Of a DNA stretch of 64,000 nt, positions 43,883-56,989 are shown piece after piece. The notes beneath the pieces are model-generated. The model did not search any database. It had not been told where the DNA came from and worked only from the letters and a program-made list of their open reading frames with translations. This DNA is from Oreohelix idahoensis (taxonomy: Eukaryota > Mollusca > Gastropoda > Stylommatophora > Oreohelicidae): the NCBI GenBank assembly GCA_024509875.1, contig JAMPIV010003426.1, positions 148,474 through 212,473 on the forward strand, written 5' to 3'. Position numbers and translations under genes: made by a program. Within the stretch, counting starts at the first letter, position 1; each line of letters opens with the position of its first letter.

Positions 43883-44215
43883 AGTAATTCATCATACTGT
43901 TCATAAAAATTATAAATTTGTGAACGATATGACGAATTGCATACTTTAATTAAATAACTTGTTTTATTTCTCTATTCACTATAGTCTGAATATATCTCTT
44001 TGTTTTGTTGATCTTAACAGCTTGTATTTTACCTATATCAATTATTCATATCTATATTTATTGCATCTACTACCTTTGGCTTATTTGTACGAACAAATGA
44101 TATAATATCGAATGTAGGTTTAATGATAGTGTTAGTACTTTTCAATGTATTTTATTTCATGGTGATACTTAGTTTGTACTTTTCAACATATTTTATTTCA
44201 TGTTTATAATTAGAT

Positions 44216-44409
44216 ACGGTACTGTGAATGTGAGTATGCTATTATTTTACCTTTACAACGTTGGATTCCTTTACATTGATGGGTAAAATGCAAGTGAGAA
44301 TAAATGAAATCAGTATAAAAGACGAGAGAAAGGAAGGGCAGAATGTCAGACGGGTCTGCGTGCCCAATTCTCAGCCCTTTGAAAATAAAGTTCGTTCGTT
44401 CGTTCGTTC
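44216..44409 (+). mobile_element. Retroposon 3' end with (GTTC)n tail, copy 2
   Basis: Second member of the family at 43696-43882, same orientation, with AGACGGGTCTGCGTGCCCAA and a (GTTC)5 tail at 44390-44409. Upstream, about 44130-44215, is a local duplication of AGTACTTTTCAA(T/C), TATTTTATTTCATG. Confidence 0.75.
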
Positions 44410-45605
44410 TTAGTGTTATTCTTTCTTTGTCTTATGAGATACCCTTGAATTCTAGACTTGGTAAACTATTATAAAATTGAAGTAAATTAACAATTTCGGC
44501 CGCAAGATCTTATTGGCTGAAAGTTTTAGAATAGAGAGAAACTGACGTGGTCTTTACACTTACCATGAAGGACGAGCTCCAGAGAAGTCAGTCCAGACAA
44601 CAACAGACAGTAGATCCCCAATGTCACCTTTTGTTGCTAACATAAACCAGTCCTCCTCACCAGACTAAGAGGTAATAGAATGACCATTACATCAGTTACA
44701 TTAAGCTAAATGTTATTGTATTGTGCAAAAATATGTTTTTCACGAATAATGTGTCATCTTTGGTGCATAATCCAGTGAACAAACTCCTCTATTCGTCCAT
44801 TCTCTTCTGTAACATTCGTATTATCTATTTTGGCATATATAAGCTGCAGCTTGCAGTATTGTGATGTCCCGTCTCCACACGCTGCTTGGTCGAACCCATC
44901 TACCCTTCATTTTTCTTTCATAACCATGCGGTTCGCATTTGTAGTCTCCCAATAATTTTGATTTATGACTCTTTCATGTTACACTGTCTTCTAAATTATT
45001 TTAATCAATATGTTTATTAATGTGCCATACCTAGGCATGTTTGTAATGTACGATGCATCTTCGAGGAGGCAAATGTAGTTTTCCGTTTAAAAAATTGTCT
45101 AAATACCTACGAACTATGAAAGTAAAAAACCTGAGTTTTCATTTTAGTGTTATATAGAGCCAGCTCTACCATACCGAAGCGAGCCACAGACAAACAGAAA
45201 AATCCCTAAGACCACAGAGACGCGGTTTCACATAAAAAGTGACACAATAATATGGACAGCTCAAATTAGCAATGGGGATGCCCTGAAAGAAACCAGTACG
45301 CAAAAGAAGATTGTTACTCACATTGGAAGGAAGGACTTCCACTGTCTTTCTGCTTGCTATGACAAGAGACTTGAATTTTACTGCGACAACAGATATATAG
45401 AAGGTACAAGAGACAGATGACTGTAACACAAAGAATTCGCTAGGCACGAAATGTTAATGCATCTGTATAACCTGAAACAATCCGCACCTACTTTTCGGAA
45501 AATACGGAAATAGGGCATGTTAAAAACTCCACTTTAACTGAAATTTTGCTTCAAAATCTAAAAGCATTCAACCCACCGTTGAGGTCAGTAGTATACATTA
45601 CGCTA
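44410..45605. other. Non-coding stretch
   Basis: No gene or repeat recognised. Short frames only. Confidence 0.55.
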
Positions 45606-45955
45606 CGGGTAGGATTGTGGTGGGAGGGGCTTGACTTTTATATAAGGAAATGTGGTGGAGGAGCGCGGGGTGAAGCCTGACTTTTATATAAGGAAACGTC
45701 CTTGGAGGAGCTTGGTGGTGGAGTCTGACTTTTATATAAGGAAATGTTGGTGGAGGAGCGTGGTTGGTTGCGCGTGTCAGATATTTTATGTAGCAATAAA
45801 TATAAGTTCGATAATGGCGGGTGTGTAGGTTGTTGTGGTTTTGTTTGTTTATACAAAATAGTTATATTACAACAGTTAGACAACAGTTAGTTATACGTAT
45901 TTTTTTTACATATATTACAACAGGTAGACGATATTTAGACATATATTGCAACAAC
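45606..45955 (+). repeat. Partial third copy of the inverted-repeat element terminus
   Basis: Three units with GACTTTTATATAAGGAAA at 45633, 45679 and 45727 (spacing 46 and 48), GGTGGAGGAGCG between them, in the same orientation as the left arm's 45-bp array. About 120 bases further come ACAACAGTTAGAC and GTAGACGATATTTAGACATATATT, matching the arm's AT-rich minisatellite. No polymerase part and no inverted partner are seen in the window. Confidence 0.75.
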
Positions 45956-46082
45956 TTAATTCAAATAAATAATATATATATATGAATAATATATATATAT
46001 ATATTATATATATATATAAATATAATATATATATACAATATAAATAATAAATATATATATATATAACTATATAATATATATA

Positions 46083-46116
<34 letters not shown>

Positions 46117-46205
46117 TATAATAAATATATATATATATATAATATATATATATATAATATAATATATATAGTATTATATATATATAATACAATATAAATA
46201 TAAAA
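45956..46205. repeat. AT-rich low-complexity DNA
   Basis: Irregular TA, TATAA and AATATA repeats. Reading frames rich in Tyr and Ile over it are artefacts. Confidence 0.9.
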
Positions 46206-49200
46206 AATCGATAATGACAGAAAACTTTTTTTTAAAATCGATAATGGCGGGTTAGTAAGGTTACTAAGGGGGGTTTTTGAAGCGAGTGGGGGCAAAAAGT
46301 GCTGCCGTGGGTGACGACGCATGTTGCAGTGTAGCTGGCGGTGTAGGTTAGGGGGGGATTTTTTTGTAGTGATGTTGGGTAGGTGTGTATTTAGACCATG
46401 TACATACAATATATATTAGAAAAAAATATAAAAAAGCGATAATGGAAAACGGAAAATATAAAAAAATCGATAATGGCCGAGAAAGGTTACTAAGGGGGTT
46501 TTTTTGAAGCGAGTGGGGGAGTTTTTTTTTGTGCTGGGTGGAGGGGGGACGATGCATGGGTGTGTACAATTTGGGGTGTAGCAGGTGGTTGTGTGTATTA
46601 CTCAGGAAGTGAAGAGTTCCAGAGACTTGCCTAAACCAGGGACCAGCATCTAGAGGTGGAAGTGAAGTGCTAGAGACTTGATTATACGCATTTAGGGACC
46701 AGCACGACGGGAGGTGGGAGTGACGTTGGGTTAGAGTGACTATACCAGGACCCTAGCATCAAGAAGGTGGGAGTGAAGTGTTTTAGAGACTTGCCTATAC
46801 CAGGGACAGCATCTAGACCTTGGTGGCAGGGAAGTGTAAGAAGACGTCATATACGTGGACCACAATCGAGAGGTGGGAGTGAGTGATGTTAGAGACTATA
46901 CCAGGTCTAGCATCAAGAGGGTGGGCATAATTGAAGTGTAAGTTTAGACTTGACCTAAACCAGGGAACAGCGTCCTAGAGAGGTGGGAGTGAAGTGTTAG
47001 AGACTATCACTAAACCATTGTTTGGTTCTGAAGCATCGAGAGGTGGACAAAGCCCTTGACGTACAATGTGGCACGTTGAATTTCAAGTGACAGGTTTAGA
47101 AGGGGGGGGGGGGGATTTTTGTGTGATGCGAATGTTGGGTGTGATTATTTTAGACATAATAGGCTCTGGTCTAATCAGGGTTGCATAATAAATAGGCATA
47201 TATGCTAGAGATATAATATATTATATATATATATATATAAAAATACCGCGCGGAATCGATAATGCATTAGGCTACTAAGGGGGTTTTGAAGCCGAGGGGT
47301 ATCTTAAATTAGGCGAGGGGGATAACGCATTGGTAAAAGCAATTGGGGTGTAGAAGTTGTTGTGTGTAATGACTAAGGAAGTGAAGTGTTAGAGTACTTG
47401 CCCTAAATAGGGCTACAATCAAGGTTTGACTTTTGAGTGATTAGAATGTAACTTTGCCTGGATATCGGGGTTGTTTGAGCACCGAGTTGGTGAGGTTGGG
47501 GAGTAGGTGGTCAAGTGTTGAGATCCTATCATAGTTGGGGCCACTAGCCCCCCTAGAGGTGGGATTGAAGTGTTAGAGACTTGACTATTACAATTTTTGG
47601 TGATGTAAAGTTAGGTGTAACTTTTCAGTTTTGTTGCTTTGTTTGTTGGTTTTGTACTGTGTTTGTTCGGGGGGAATTATATACATACTGTCCCACAAGC
47701 AAAATTTTAAAAGAAATGGTTGACGGAAAATGATAGAAAATCGGATAATGGTTAGTTTAGTAGGTTTTTAAGGTATATTTGAGAGCGAAAAGTTTTTTTG
47801 GACTTTTAAGCGAAATTGACATTTAGTGTACCTGCAGGGAGTTACATTTTTGCGTATTTGTAAGGTATATCCAGTCGACAATTTGTTTGGGGGTGTTAGG
47901 GGTTTGGATTGTTGGTTTGGCTGTATTGAGGGAGACTAATAACCTGTTAAATAGGGGAAAGTGGTGGGAGTGGTTTCGGGTAGGGTGGTATATTATTATG
48001 CATCACGGGGTGGTGTTAAATTGTGGGGATGGGGTGTTTAAGAACTTTACTAAAGGCCATCTTTATCTAGAAGAAAAAAAGGGATGAAGGTTAGAGGTTT
48101 GGGGGAGTTTGGTCCAGGTATTAAAAAAGCCGGGGGGTTCCAGGTGACAAGATGTTAATTTTTTTAACTTTTAATAATGATGGAGCATCGAGAGCTGGGG
48201 GAGGAAGTAGCGGTATAATGGTCACTATACTAAACATTCGCACGGCGTTGGTGTTAGTGTTTAAGACTAGGGACCAGAAACAGTAGAAGGGTAACTTTGT
48301 GGAGTTTTTTGGGTTGAGGTGTTAGGTAGGGGTAATTGGGGGTAAAGTGTTGGATGGATGAAAAAGGCCCAGCTTTTAGCTGGAAGTAAGGGAGCGCTTA
48401 AGTGTTAGGAAGTACTATACCACGGTCCCCCTGAAGGGATTAGTAGATTTGTGCTGGGGACGTCGGGGGTTAAGGGGTTATTACAGGAGGGGCTCCCACC
48501 AAAATTGGTTTCCCCGGGGAAAAAAAGGGATTGGAAGTGTTTAGAGACGTACCATGGGAAAACCAAGTGGGGGGGGGGTGGGGGAGGGGGGAGTGAAAGA
48601 GACGTTTGTCTATAAGTTTAGGGCAGGGGGTGAAGCCGTCGGGAATGATGTGAGGGTCGGATGAGACAGATTTTTTGGAGGGAAAGGTTTTTTTTTTTAT
48701 GTGTTTGTTTTGTATTGGTGTTTGGTTGTTTTTTTGTTATAACCTACAATATATAATAGTGAACGGGACTTTATATATGCTAAATATGCTACATTAAATA
48801 TATAATAAGTTTTATATATGGTAGATGACCTATAAATATATTATATTATAAAGACATCTACGCTCAATCACCCCATTGGGAGTGTCAAAACTCGTATGAC
48901 CTTTTAGGATCTTGGGTCTTCCACTGAAAAAGGGTTTTTACTTGAGTAAGTACAGCCCGCTTAACATTATATTTGGAATATACCTTTAGATATTATATAT
49001 ATGTTACCCCTCGTAAAATTTGTGGTATATATTTGATCCTTTAGAATGCTATATAGTCTGCATATTTGGCGGGTATTAGGAGGGGTGCTAGTGCTTATAT
49101 CCGATATATACAGTTTCATTGATGGTTGTATTGGGAAATATAGTATTAATATAGGTCGATAATGGGGTTATTTTTAGTTTGGTTTCCTTGGCGGGGTAGT

Positions 49201-50180
49201 AGGTTTGTGGGTGATAAGCGATGCGGGTTTAAGACTAGTTTTGTAGGGGGGTGCATGTAATTGTATGTTTTTGAATGGCTCCTGAGATAAAATGAGTGGC
49301 AGTTAGAATTGTTGAATGTCTTGGGGTGGGACAATCAAAAGCGGTGGGGTATAGGTGGTAGTTTTGGGGGAATTGCTACGTGATGGAGGGGTAATGAGGG
49401 TTTTGTGTGTGGGTTTTTTATAATTGTTTTGTGGGGTGGGTGTATTGTTGGGTGGGGGTTTTTTAATGTGTTGGTATTAATAGTTATATGTTTGAGCAGT
49501 TGAATGTCTTTTTGTACAATAGTTTTTGATTTATACAAGGGGTAGTATATATTAGCGAAGGGGGGCATATATTAATATGGCATACACAGGGTTGGTTTGT
49601 ACATTTACCAATATTTGTATAGATAGCTATTTATGGTGTGACCAATGATTTTTTGGATTGTTTTTGTGATTCTTTTTAGTGGAAGTTTGAAATGGTCAAG
49701 CTAAAGTGTTTAAAAAATTCTCGGGGTCCGGTATTTTGGTCTCTGTTTCATGATTGGTGTAGATGAGGGTCGGCCAGGTGGGGATCGGGTTTTGCTGTAG
49801 GGGGGTTTTTGGTGGGGAAATTGTATGTCGGGGGATATTTAAGTGGTATAGTTGGTTGGGGGTTATGGTTGGAATTTGTGTTGGTCAAAACGTCAGTGGG
49901 TGTGGGGGGGTGTGGGGTGGTTAGGGAGGTGGGGTGTGGTGTGGTGTTTAATGGTTCGGGTTTTGTGTTGTGTTGGCGTTGTAGTTAAATGAGAAATATA
50001 AGACGATGAGAGGTGACGTTTGTAATTATCGGAAGTAACAGATCATGTGATGTAATAATAGTACAGGGGATTTCCGTTTGGTTTGGGGGAAGTGTAAATA
50101 CATATTGAGACGGGTGGAGCTGGGTCACGTGGTTAGTATTCATTAATTCTTTATATTTACATTCATGAGTAATAAATCTA
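46206..50180. repeat. G-rich degenerate satellite region
   Basis: The plus strand is strongly enriched in G over C. Two repeat types recur. One is a 50-base unit near AGAGGTGGGAGTGAAGTGTT, AGAGACTTGCC, ACCAGGGACCAGCATC, in clear tandem at 46604-47060 with stray copies near 47400, 47560, 48390 and 48530. The other starts ATCGATAATGGCGGG and continues GGTTACTAAGGGGG, TTTTTGAAGCGAGTGGGGG, at 46207, about 46460, 47258 and, weaker, 47730 and 49157. No protein frame is credible. Units vary so much that sequencing error in a satellite is possible. Confidence 0.7.
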
Positions 50181-50829
50181 CTCACCCCAATGTACATCTA
50201 GTGCTATGAAAGTGACCCCCGCACACAGCCCGTAGTCATTCCAACATAAAAAAATAATTGTCAAAGTGCCAGTCTAAACAAGGCCAAATAAGGACAGTTT
50301 TTATATGAACACAACTGTAGAAATATATGAGTAGTATAGCAGGCTAAAGAATTATGGCGCAAACATAGAATACTCTTTATGTTGCCAGAATTGCAATCGG
50401 AACTAATGTCGAGGCTATTTTCAGATCATTTTTAATAGCAAAACTCACACAACACACTCTACACACGTGCTCTGATACCGCTCGTTTATTAAACTCGATC
50501 GAGACCCGACCCCGCCGCATAAACATCGCAGATTGCGAAAACCATGATCGTTTATAAAATCCCGGATAAACCATAGAGGGTGAACGTCCCAGGGTAGGCT
50601 AAATATAAGCTATCGGCTTTAGAAAAGCTTCTTAAAACTGAAAAGTCCAACATGCAGAGTTTTTTTCGAGTATCGTAGACTAAAAAAAAAAATCAATCTG
50701 CAAACGAGAATTATACTTTTGTAAGACTAATCCTGCTACTTAGTTATTGTTTCACTATGTCCCACGTTTGCTAGCAGATAAAACCTCAGAGCACAAGAGA
50801 GCAATAGTAAAATATATTATAAAAGAACC
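50181..50829. other. Non-coding stretch
   Basis: Balanced composition, no feature recognised. Confidence 0.5.
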
Positions 50830-51010
50830 ATCTCCTTCGTTTCGTGTGTTTTCGAACCCCCTGGTGATTGTAAGGTTTCCACATTTTTTTTAAACACGTG
50901 CACCATGCCCTGCCGCCAAATAAAAAACATCTGTGGGGAAGGTTGTATATATTGTCTCCCAAGCGCAATCTTCAAACAATGCGGCGACCACTGCGAATAT
51001 AATACATTAA
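50830..51010 (+). repeat. Second copy of the module at 19130-19290
   Basis: Shares TATTGTCTCCCAA, GCGGCGACCA and ATAATACATTAAA with the centre of the large inverted repeat and, like that copy, is followed by a short-period minisatellite. Confidence 0.6.
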
Positions 51011-51184
51011 AAAAAAATGTAACTAAAGATTTATTTTCCCAGATTTATCAAACGGATATCTACGTTTTTGTCAACTGCAATTTTTCAAACTTTAGTAATA
51101 AGCTTTTTCTTCCAAGCATCAAAGATGGTCCCCAAACTTTTCTCCCATGCCTGCGCAAAGGGTCCGCGTCCCAACGTGTAAGGT

Positions 51185-51595
51185 AAATAGATCAACTGTC
51201 CAAATACTTCTTTAAATATTTTCCTTCCACTTGTCAAATATTCCTTCTTAACCGTTTGTCCAAAATATTTCTTCCACGTGGCAAAAAAAAAAATTCTTCC
51301 ACTTGTCAAATATTTTCTTACCGTTTGTCAAAATAGTTCCTACCGTTGTCCAAATATAATTTCTTCCCACTTAGGCAAAAAAATTTCTTCCACTTGTCAA
51401 AAAAATTTCTTCTACTTGTCCAAATATTGGGCGGTTTTCTTAACCGGAGTCAAAAATAAGTTTGAATTCCACCTGACAAACAAATTACTTCCACTTGTCA
51501 AATATTTCTTCCACTTGGTAAATATTTCTTCAAACGGGTCTTGCGCAGTTGTCAAAACATTCCTAACAGTTAGATTGTCCAAATACACATACTAA
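51185..51595 (+). repeat. 20-25-bp degenerate minisatellite
   Basis: About 14 irregular units near TTTCTTCCACTTGTCAAATA, some with A runs in place of AAATA. Unit sequence differs from the 22-bp array at 19299-19440, though the position relative to the shared module is the same. Confidence 0.8.
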
Positions 51596-52620
51596 ACTGT
51601 TTTCAAATAATTCTTAAAAATATTTTCTGCTAAACAAGTCCCAAACATTTTCTTCAAAAGGCGACCATCTGTTTAAATGCGGTGGATATGGCAAAAGACA
51701 CAGTCGTAGGCCTCCCCTTCCTCAGGTTACGGCTATACCAGGCTTTGAACGGCCAGCACGTGACAACACCTCGAACATCGGAGGAGACGCACTTTTATCT
51801 TTCCACGAAAGGCCGAGGATAAGGGTGGCGCACTGGGACACGGTTAGATAGCAGGTACAAATGAGCCCTTCTTTCTAATGCTAAGCCATAGATTGTCCCC
51901 AGGTCTATCACTATAACAATATAGAAATGTACTGCTGATGCAGGTGTTATAGACCCGCAAGCTTTGTCTTCGTTTGAGAGTTTTGGCGTTTTCCCCAAAC
52001 ACATGATGTTGAGGCGCGGGTAGGGAAATGGTACCCCTAGCTGCAGCTTTGTTATAATGAGGCAATCATGCTTTTCGGTGCCCCAGAGAGAGTTTAACAT
52101 TGCGAGATATACACAAGGTAAATCCGTGTGAGCCACGTGGTGTTAAGGTTCCGCCGAAGTGACGCTAACTGTGTAACCGTTAGTTATGAAACGCAGAGAT
52201 CAAGGGCCGGAGCAGACGTTCCGCGAGGGAAACCTATAGAGCGTAGACCTCGTGCAACTCCGTTAGCTCTGAATAGAGGGTCGAATGGCTTCGGTATATG
52301 GTGGGTGATCGTCTGCTTGCTAAATATGACTTCGGCCGTTCCGCAAACAAGGTTTATTTTCGCCATTGTTTGGGAACCCAAATTATTATTTTATATATAC
52401 ACAACTTCTTGTTTAGCCTAAGTAGTGAAATCCCCTTTGTATGCTGTAACAATCCCAATTTATTAACATTACTGTTGTTTCCTAGATTGGTACTATTATG
52501 GACGTGTACGTTTTGCCAGGTTGTCTGTGCCATTCGTAATTCCCCTGCCCATGGTACAGTTAACACTTGGGGATTTGGCCAGTATTGCATATTTTAATCA
52601 ACGTGTTTAGCTACAAGGCT
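51596..52620. other. Non-coding stretch
   Basis: Balanced composition. Overlapping frames on both strands (for example 113 codons at 51795-52136 minus) show no recognised motif. Confidence 0.5.
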
Positions 52621-54400
52621 ATTGAGATTTGTTGGGGGGGGGGAGCAAGGGGTAAAGTGTTTTGCATAAGATGGGTGGATGGTAACTCAGTTGGGTGGTA
52701 CTATTCGTATCCTTTGGGATACGTAATTGTACTGGCAGTTGTAAATATGTGAACAATAATCCTTTTAGTAAGGTTCTTGATTGTTCAGGAAGAAAATTGG
52801 TGTAATTCTTATTTTTAAGACTTCTATATCCAAACATAAAGATGTGGGAAGTATGATAAGTGTGAAGGATGCTTCTCACATAATAACCTGTACTATTATA
52901 CTTAAATTCTTATCTTTATTCTTAAAATAACGGCTATTCAGCAGTGGAGGAAATTAATTGATGGTTTGATGTAGGGGTAAGGTTGAAAAAGGGGAGGGGG
53001 AAAAAAGGAAGAAAAGGGTGAGGTAGTGAAAGGACTGGGGAGAGAAAGCGGGAATAATTGTACGAGGAGTGTATGGGTTTCTTACAGATTTGTATTAATG
53101 CTGGTTGATAGATACTTATTCCCCTGGATGGGTTGGTAAGTCAGGTGTGATATTGTAGATATAGAGTATTCTATCCAGTAGAGGCTAAGATGCTGGTTGC
53201 TTGTGATGGACTTATGGGAGTGTTCTTAGTAGCGATAATTTGAATTCTGAATAGGGATACTCTCTTGATTTAATGGTCCTTAGTCGAAGATATTCTTAGT
53301 TAGTTAAGGTTCCATTTGGGATGGAAGGAGATTACTTTATAGTTCCACTAAATCAAGATGCAGTCTTGTGGTATTGTATGTTAGGAATCCATGATTAAAG
53401 GGTGACTTGTGGTTTCAGTCTTTATTGGATGTATAGTAAAAATACCTCGTTTCGGATTGTCGAGTAATGGATATTAAGGAAGTCTTCTTATGGTAATGGT
53501 CGGTATCTGTGGGAGAATATTAAGGAAATGAACAGGTGGTTATGGCAAGTAACGGATGTAGAGAAAGTTTGAAAAAAAGTGGTTGTTGAGGTGGTCACAG
53601 CCCACAGGTAGTTTGAGATTTGTCCAGATATATTAGTGTCAATGATTTGATTAGGGAGTTCTGGGTAATGTGTTATGTGGTTGTGTGAGGAGAGTGGTTG
53701 TGCATAGCTGACTGGTAAAATCCCTTTTATCGAGGTACCAAGGCGTGTCTGGGATGCACTAGTGTGGGCAGGTGGTAGAATGTATGAAGGCATTGGATGA
53801 ATATCGGGGGTGTGACTTGGGTTTGCACGTTTTGTGTTCGGTGAAGGTTGGGTACCTAAACCTGGGATTGAGTTTTTGAGAAGTGTTACCTAGGTTATGA
53901 GGGGAGAAAGGGATGGTGTGATGGCACGATTCGGTTTTCGGTTCACCGGCCACGCGAAGTTTGTTGGGGGCAATAGTTTTAGTCCAATGCGTCTAGGGGG
54001 TGAGATGGATGGGATCGGGTGGTTAATAAGGGTGGATTCGCATGTGTGAATAGGAAGACAGTTTCGGGTGGATTGTTGTAGGTCAAAAGCTGACACCAGG
54101 AGTGAAGCCATTGGGGTTTCTTCTTTTAATGAGGTGGGTAAAGGATGAATGTGGTGGAGTTACCAGTTTATTTGTCTATGATTTCCCTGGGGTTTTGTGT
54201 GTGTTCACTAAGTGGTTGGGAATTGATAGGGTGTGTATGTTGTATTGTATGTTATCCAGGGTAAAGGCTGTGTGGGACTAGTATGTAGTGTATATAATTT
54301 TGAAGTGTGGGTAAGGGGTAAAACGAAGGTGTTTGTATTAGGCTTACTAAATTGATTATTCAGCCAGTGTGTATGTGTGTACAAGGGGTTTGGGAGGTTC
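52621..54400. other. G/T-rich strand-skewed region
   Basis: The plus strand is depleted in C. The minus strand consequently has long Pro/Thr/Ser/His-rich frames (for example 53488-54111) that I regard as composition artefacts. No tandem unit is obvious. Confidence 0.55.
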
Positions 54401-54739
54401 AGCATAATTCGGTGGATTTTGGTTAGGTGGTTATTAATCGACTTTAGTCATGGCTTTTCGTTCAGTTGTCTTTTGAACTCATTTCTGTATTTACTGAAGC
54501 GAATATTTTCAGAGGTATGTATACAGCACCCAGAATTGTGGATAAAACTCGATGTAAAAACAGGTAGCACATATAACTACTTAGAGACGTCTTCCAACAC
54601 TTTTAATGTAAATTGGATAATGAAGTCTCAAATTTGCCAATGTTGTATCTTTTGTATGAGATTCTGTAGGATTATTTTAATGTTTTTGGATTGGAGAATT
54701 AAGTATTGGGTTGATATGCTATTAATCCTAGGTATTATG

Positions 54740-55700
54740 TATGTATTGGTTGGTATGTAATGGTATGTACAGTAAGTTTTTGTATGGGTTATGTAATATG
54801 GATGTATGTTATGTTTGTTGTTATGTATGGGGTTGGTTATGTTATGTATGTATGTAATTATGTATGTATGGATGAATGGTTTTTTGTATTTTGGTTTGTT
54901 TTGCCAGTATTTTATTGATATGTATGTATTATGTTGTATGTTAGGTATGCCAATGTTTTTTGTAATGTAATGTTAAAGTTGTATTGTTAAATTTAATTTA
55001 TGTATGTATGTATGTTTGTAAGGTATGTATAAATTTAAAATGTAGAATGTATGTATGTATTTGTTTTATGTTAATGTTTGTTTTAATGTATAATAATTTA
55101 GGTTTTTAGTATGTAGTTTATCAGAAATTATGAATGTTTTTAATTTGTGGTTAATGTATGAATGTATGTAAGTGTATTATTTTTTTTTGGTATGTAATGG
55201 TTTTTGACATTTTCTGTATGTATTTTGTATTGGGATGTTAACGGCCTTAATGTATGTAGAATGTAATGCAAGTATTTGTAGTTTATGTATTATTTATGTC
55301 CTGTATTTTGTAATTTCTATTTAATGTAAGTCTGTATTTATGTAATGTATGAATTATTTCCTATTGTTTTGTTAAATTTAAATATGTCGATATTATTGTA
55401 AATGACATGGTTTTTATAAAATATTTAATGGTACTCTGTCCATTAAAAAAAAATATAGAGAAAAAAAATGATATGTAATGTTATGTAAATATGTATGTCA
55501 AAGTATGCAGACTGTTATAAAAAAAAAAAAAACTAGTGAATGTAAGTAAGCCTATTGTCTAGTGTGATGTTAATATGTATCGTCATGAGGCCCGGAGAGT
55601 AGTTATAAAAAGTGGGTTAAAAATGTCTGAATATCTGGAAAAAATTAGGTGATGAATGTAAATGTTGTATGAATAAATGTTAGTCACTAGCGTGGTTTGT
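54740..55700. repeat. TATG-rich degenerate repeat
   Basis: Irregular TATGTATG and TAATGTA units over nearly 1 kb of T/G/A-rich sequence, probably a decayed tetranucleotide satellite. Related TATG-rich sequence with more G and A resumes at 56990-57730. Confidence 0.75.
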
Positions 55701-55839
55701 TGTAAAACAAAAATTCTATTATCTCCGCTGCAGCATTTTAGTACATGTCTGTTAAATAATCAGAAGAAAGTAAGTGCACCTGACCAAACAAAGTTCAAAC
55801 GAGACAAAACATGACAGACAGTTGGTAGAAATGATTTTG

Positions 55840-56560
55840 AAAAAAGACCTGGTTGCCAGACCCAGTTGACAAATCAGACAAGTCCACATTTGAATACACC
55901 GGCCACAAAACCTGTGGGGACAGAAATAAAAAAAAAACATGCAACTTACAAGCAAAAACAAAAAAAAGGAAAAAACCCATAAAAATGTTTAAAAAAATCC
56001 TGAAAGCTTACAGAAAAAAACAAAAAAAAAATAAAAAACTCCAAAACAATGTAAAAAACATCACCCCACCCAACAAACATTTTACAAAAGAACAACCATT
56101 TTTTACAGATTAAACACAAAAAAAACAAAAAATTAACCCCACCTCACACCATCCATAAAACCCCCAACCTACATACATTAATCAATCCATTAGCCAAACA
56201 CAAAAAAACAAAACCCAGACCCCCAGCAAAAAGTAACTCGCAAAAGTAAAAACAATTCCACAAAAAAAAACAATAAAAAACCACCATTACTACCAAAACA
56301 AATATACAAACACAAAAATCCCCCTACAGAAAGCCAGAAAAACAAAAAACCCAAACAAATTTAGAAATAACAAAAAAAAAAAAAAAAAAAATGAATAAAA
56401 ACACATAAAACCAAAAAAATTCAACAAACACAAAACCATTAAAAAATGGAACAAACCCTAAGTCCCAACACACAAACGTCCACCACAAAAAAAAACCCCC
56501 CCCCCCCCCAAAAAAAAAAAAACACCCCCCACCCCCCACCATTCTCGCTATTTGAATGCC
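55840..56560. other. A/C-rich region with opposite strand skew
   Basis: The plus strand is almost free of G and T over several hundred bases (long A and C runs, for example AAAACCCCC near 56490). This is the reverse skew of the flanking G/T-rich DNA. The Lys-rich plus frame and Phe-rich minus frame are artefacts. Confidence 0.75.
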
Positions 56561-56989
56561 ATATACATTTATTTAATTTCAATAAATTATTATATCTCAA
56601 ATCTATATTTATTTATCTCCCTCCAATCCATGTCTTGTTCTGTCCCTCCTCTTAACCTTTCTAATTTCCCCGTCCACCAAAACTTGTGTACTTATATCCC
56701 TCCGTTGGGTATTATATATGTCCGGTTTTCGTTCGTTTTTCAATATGTATTGTGTACACACCACGGCCAACACAAGTCGCTTTCCAGTTCAAGAACGTGC
56801 ACACAGCGGGGTTTCTTTCGCACTGAAAAAGCGAATTTTGCGGTTCTTAGAAACTTCAGTGTGAAGATACCCTTTCCCAGTTTTTATTTTACACCCCCCA
56901 CAATGCCACCATAACACTACCACTATGCCAAGAAAACTATAAAACATCAAGTCCATATAGAAAATACAGAAATATTTATGGAGCAATAA

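Noticed and set aside
53488..54405. Long Pro/Thr/His-rich minus-strand frames, also 45638-45883, 46348-46569 and 49146-49568
   Set aside because: They arise because C-poor plus-strand DNA lacks the complements of stop codons on the minus strand. There is no domain and each is limited to the skewed region.
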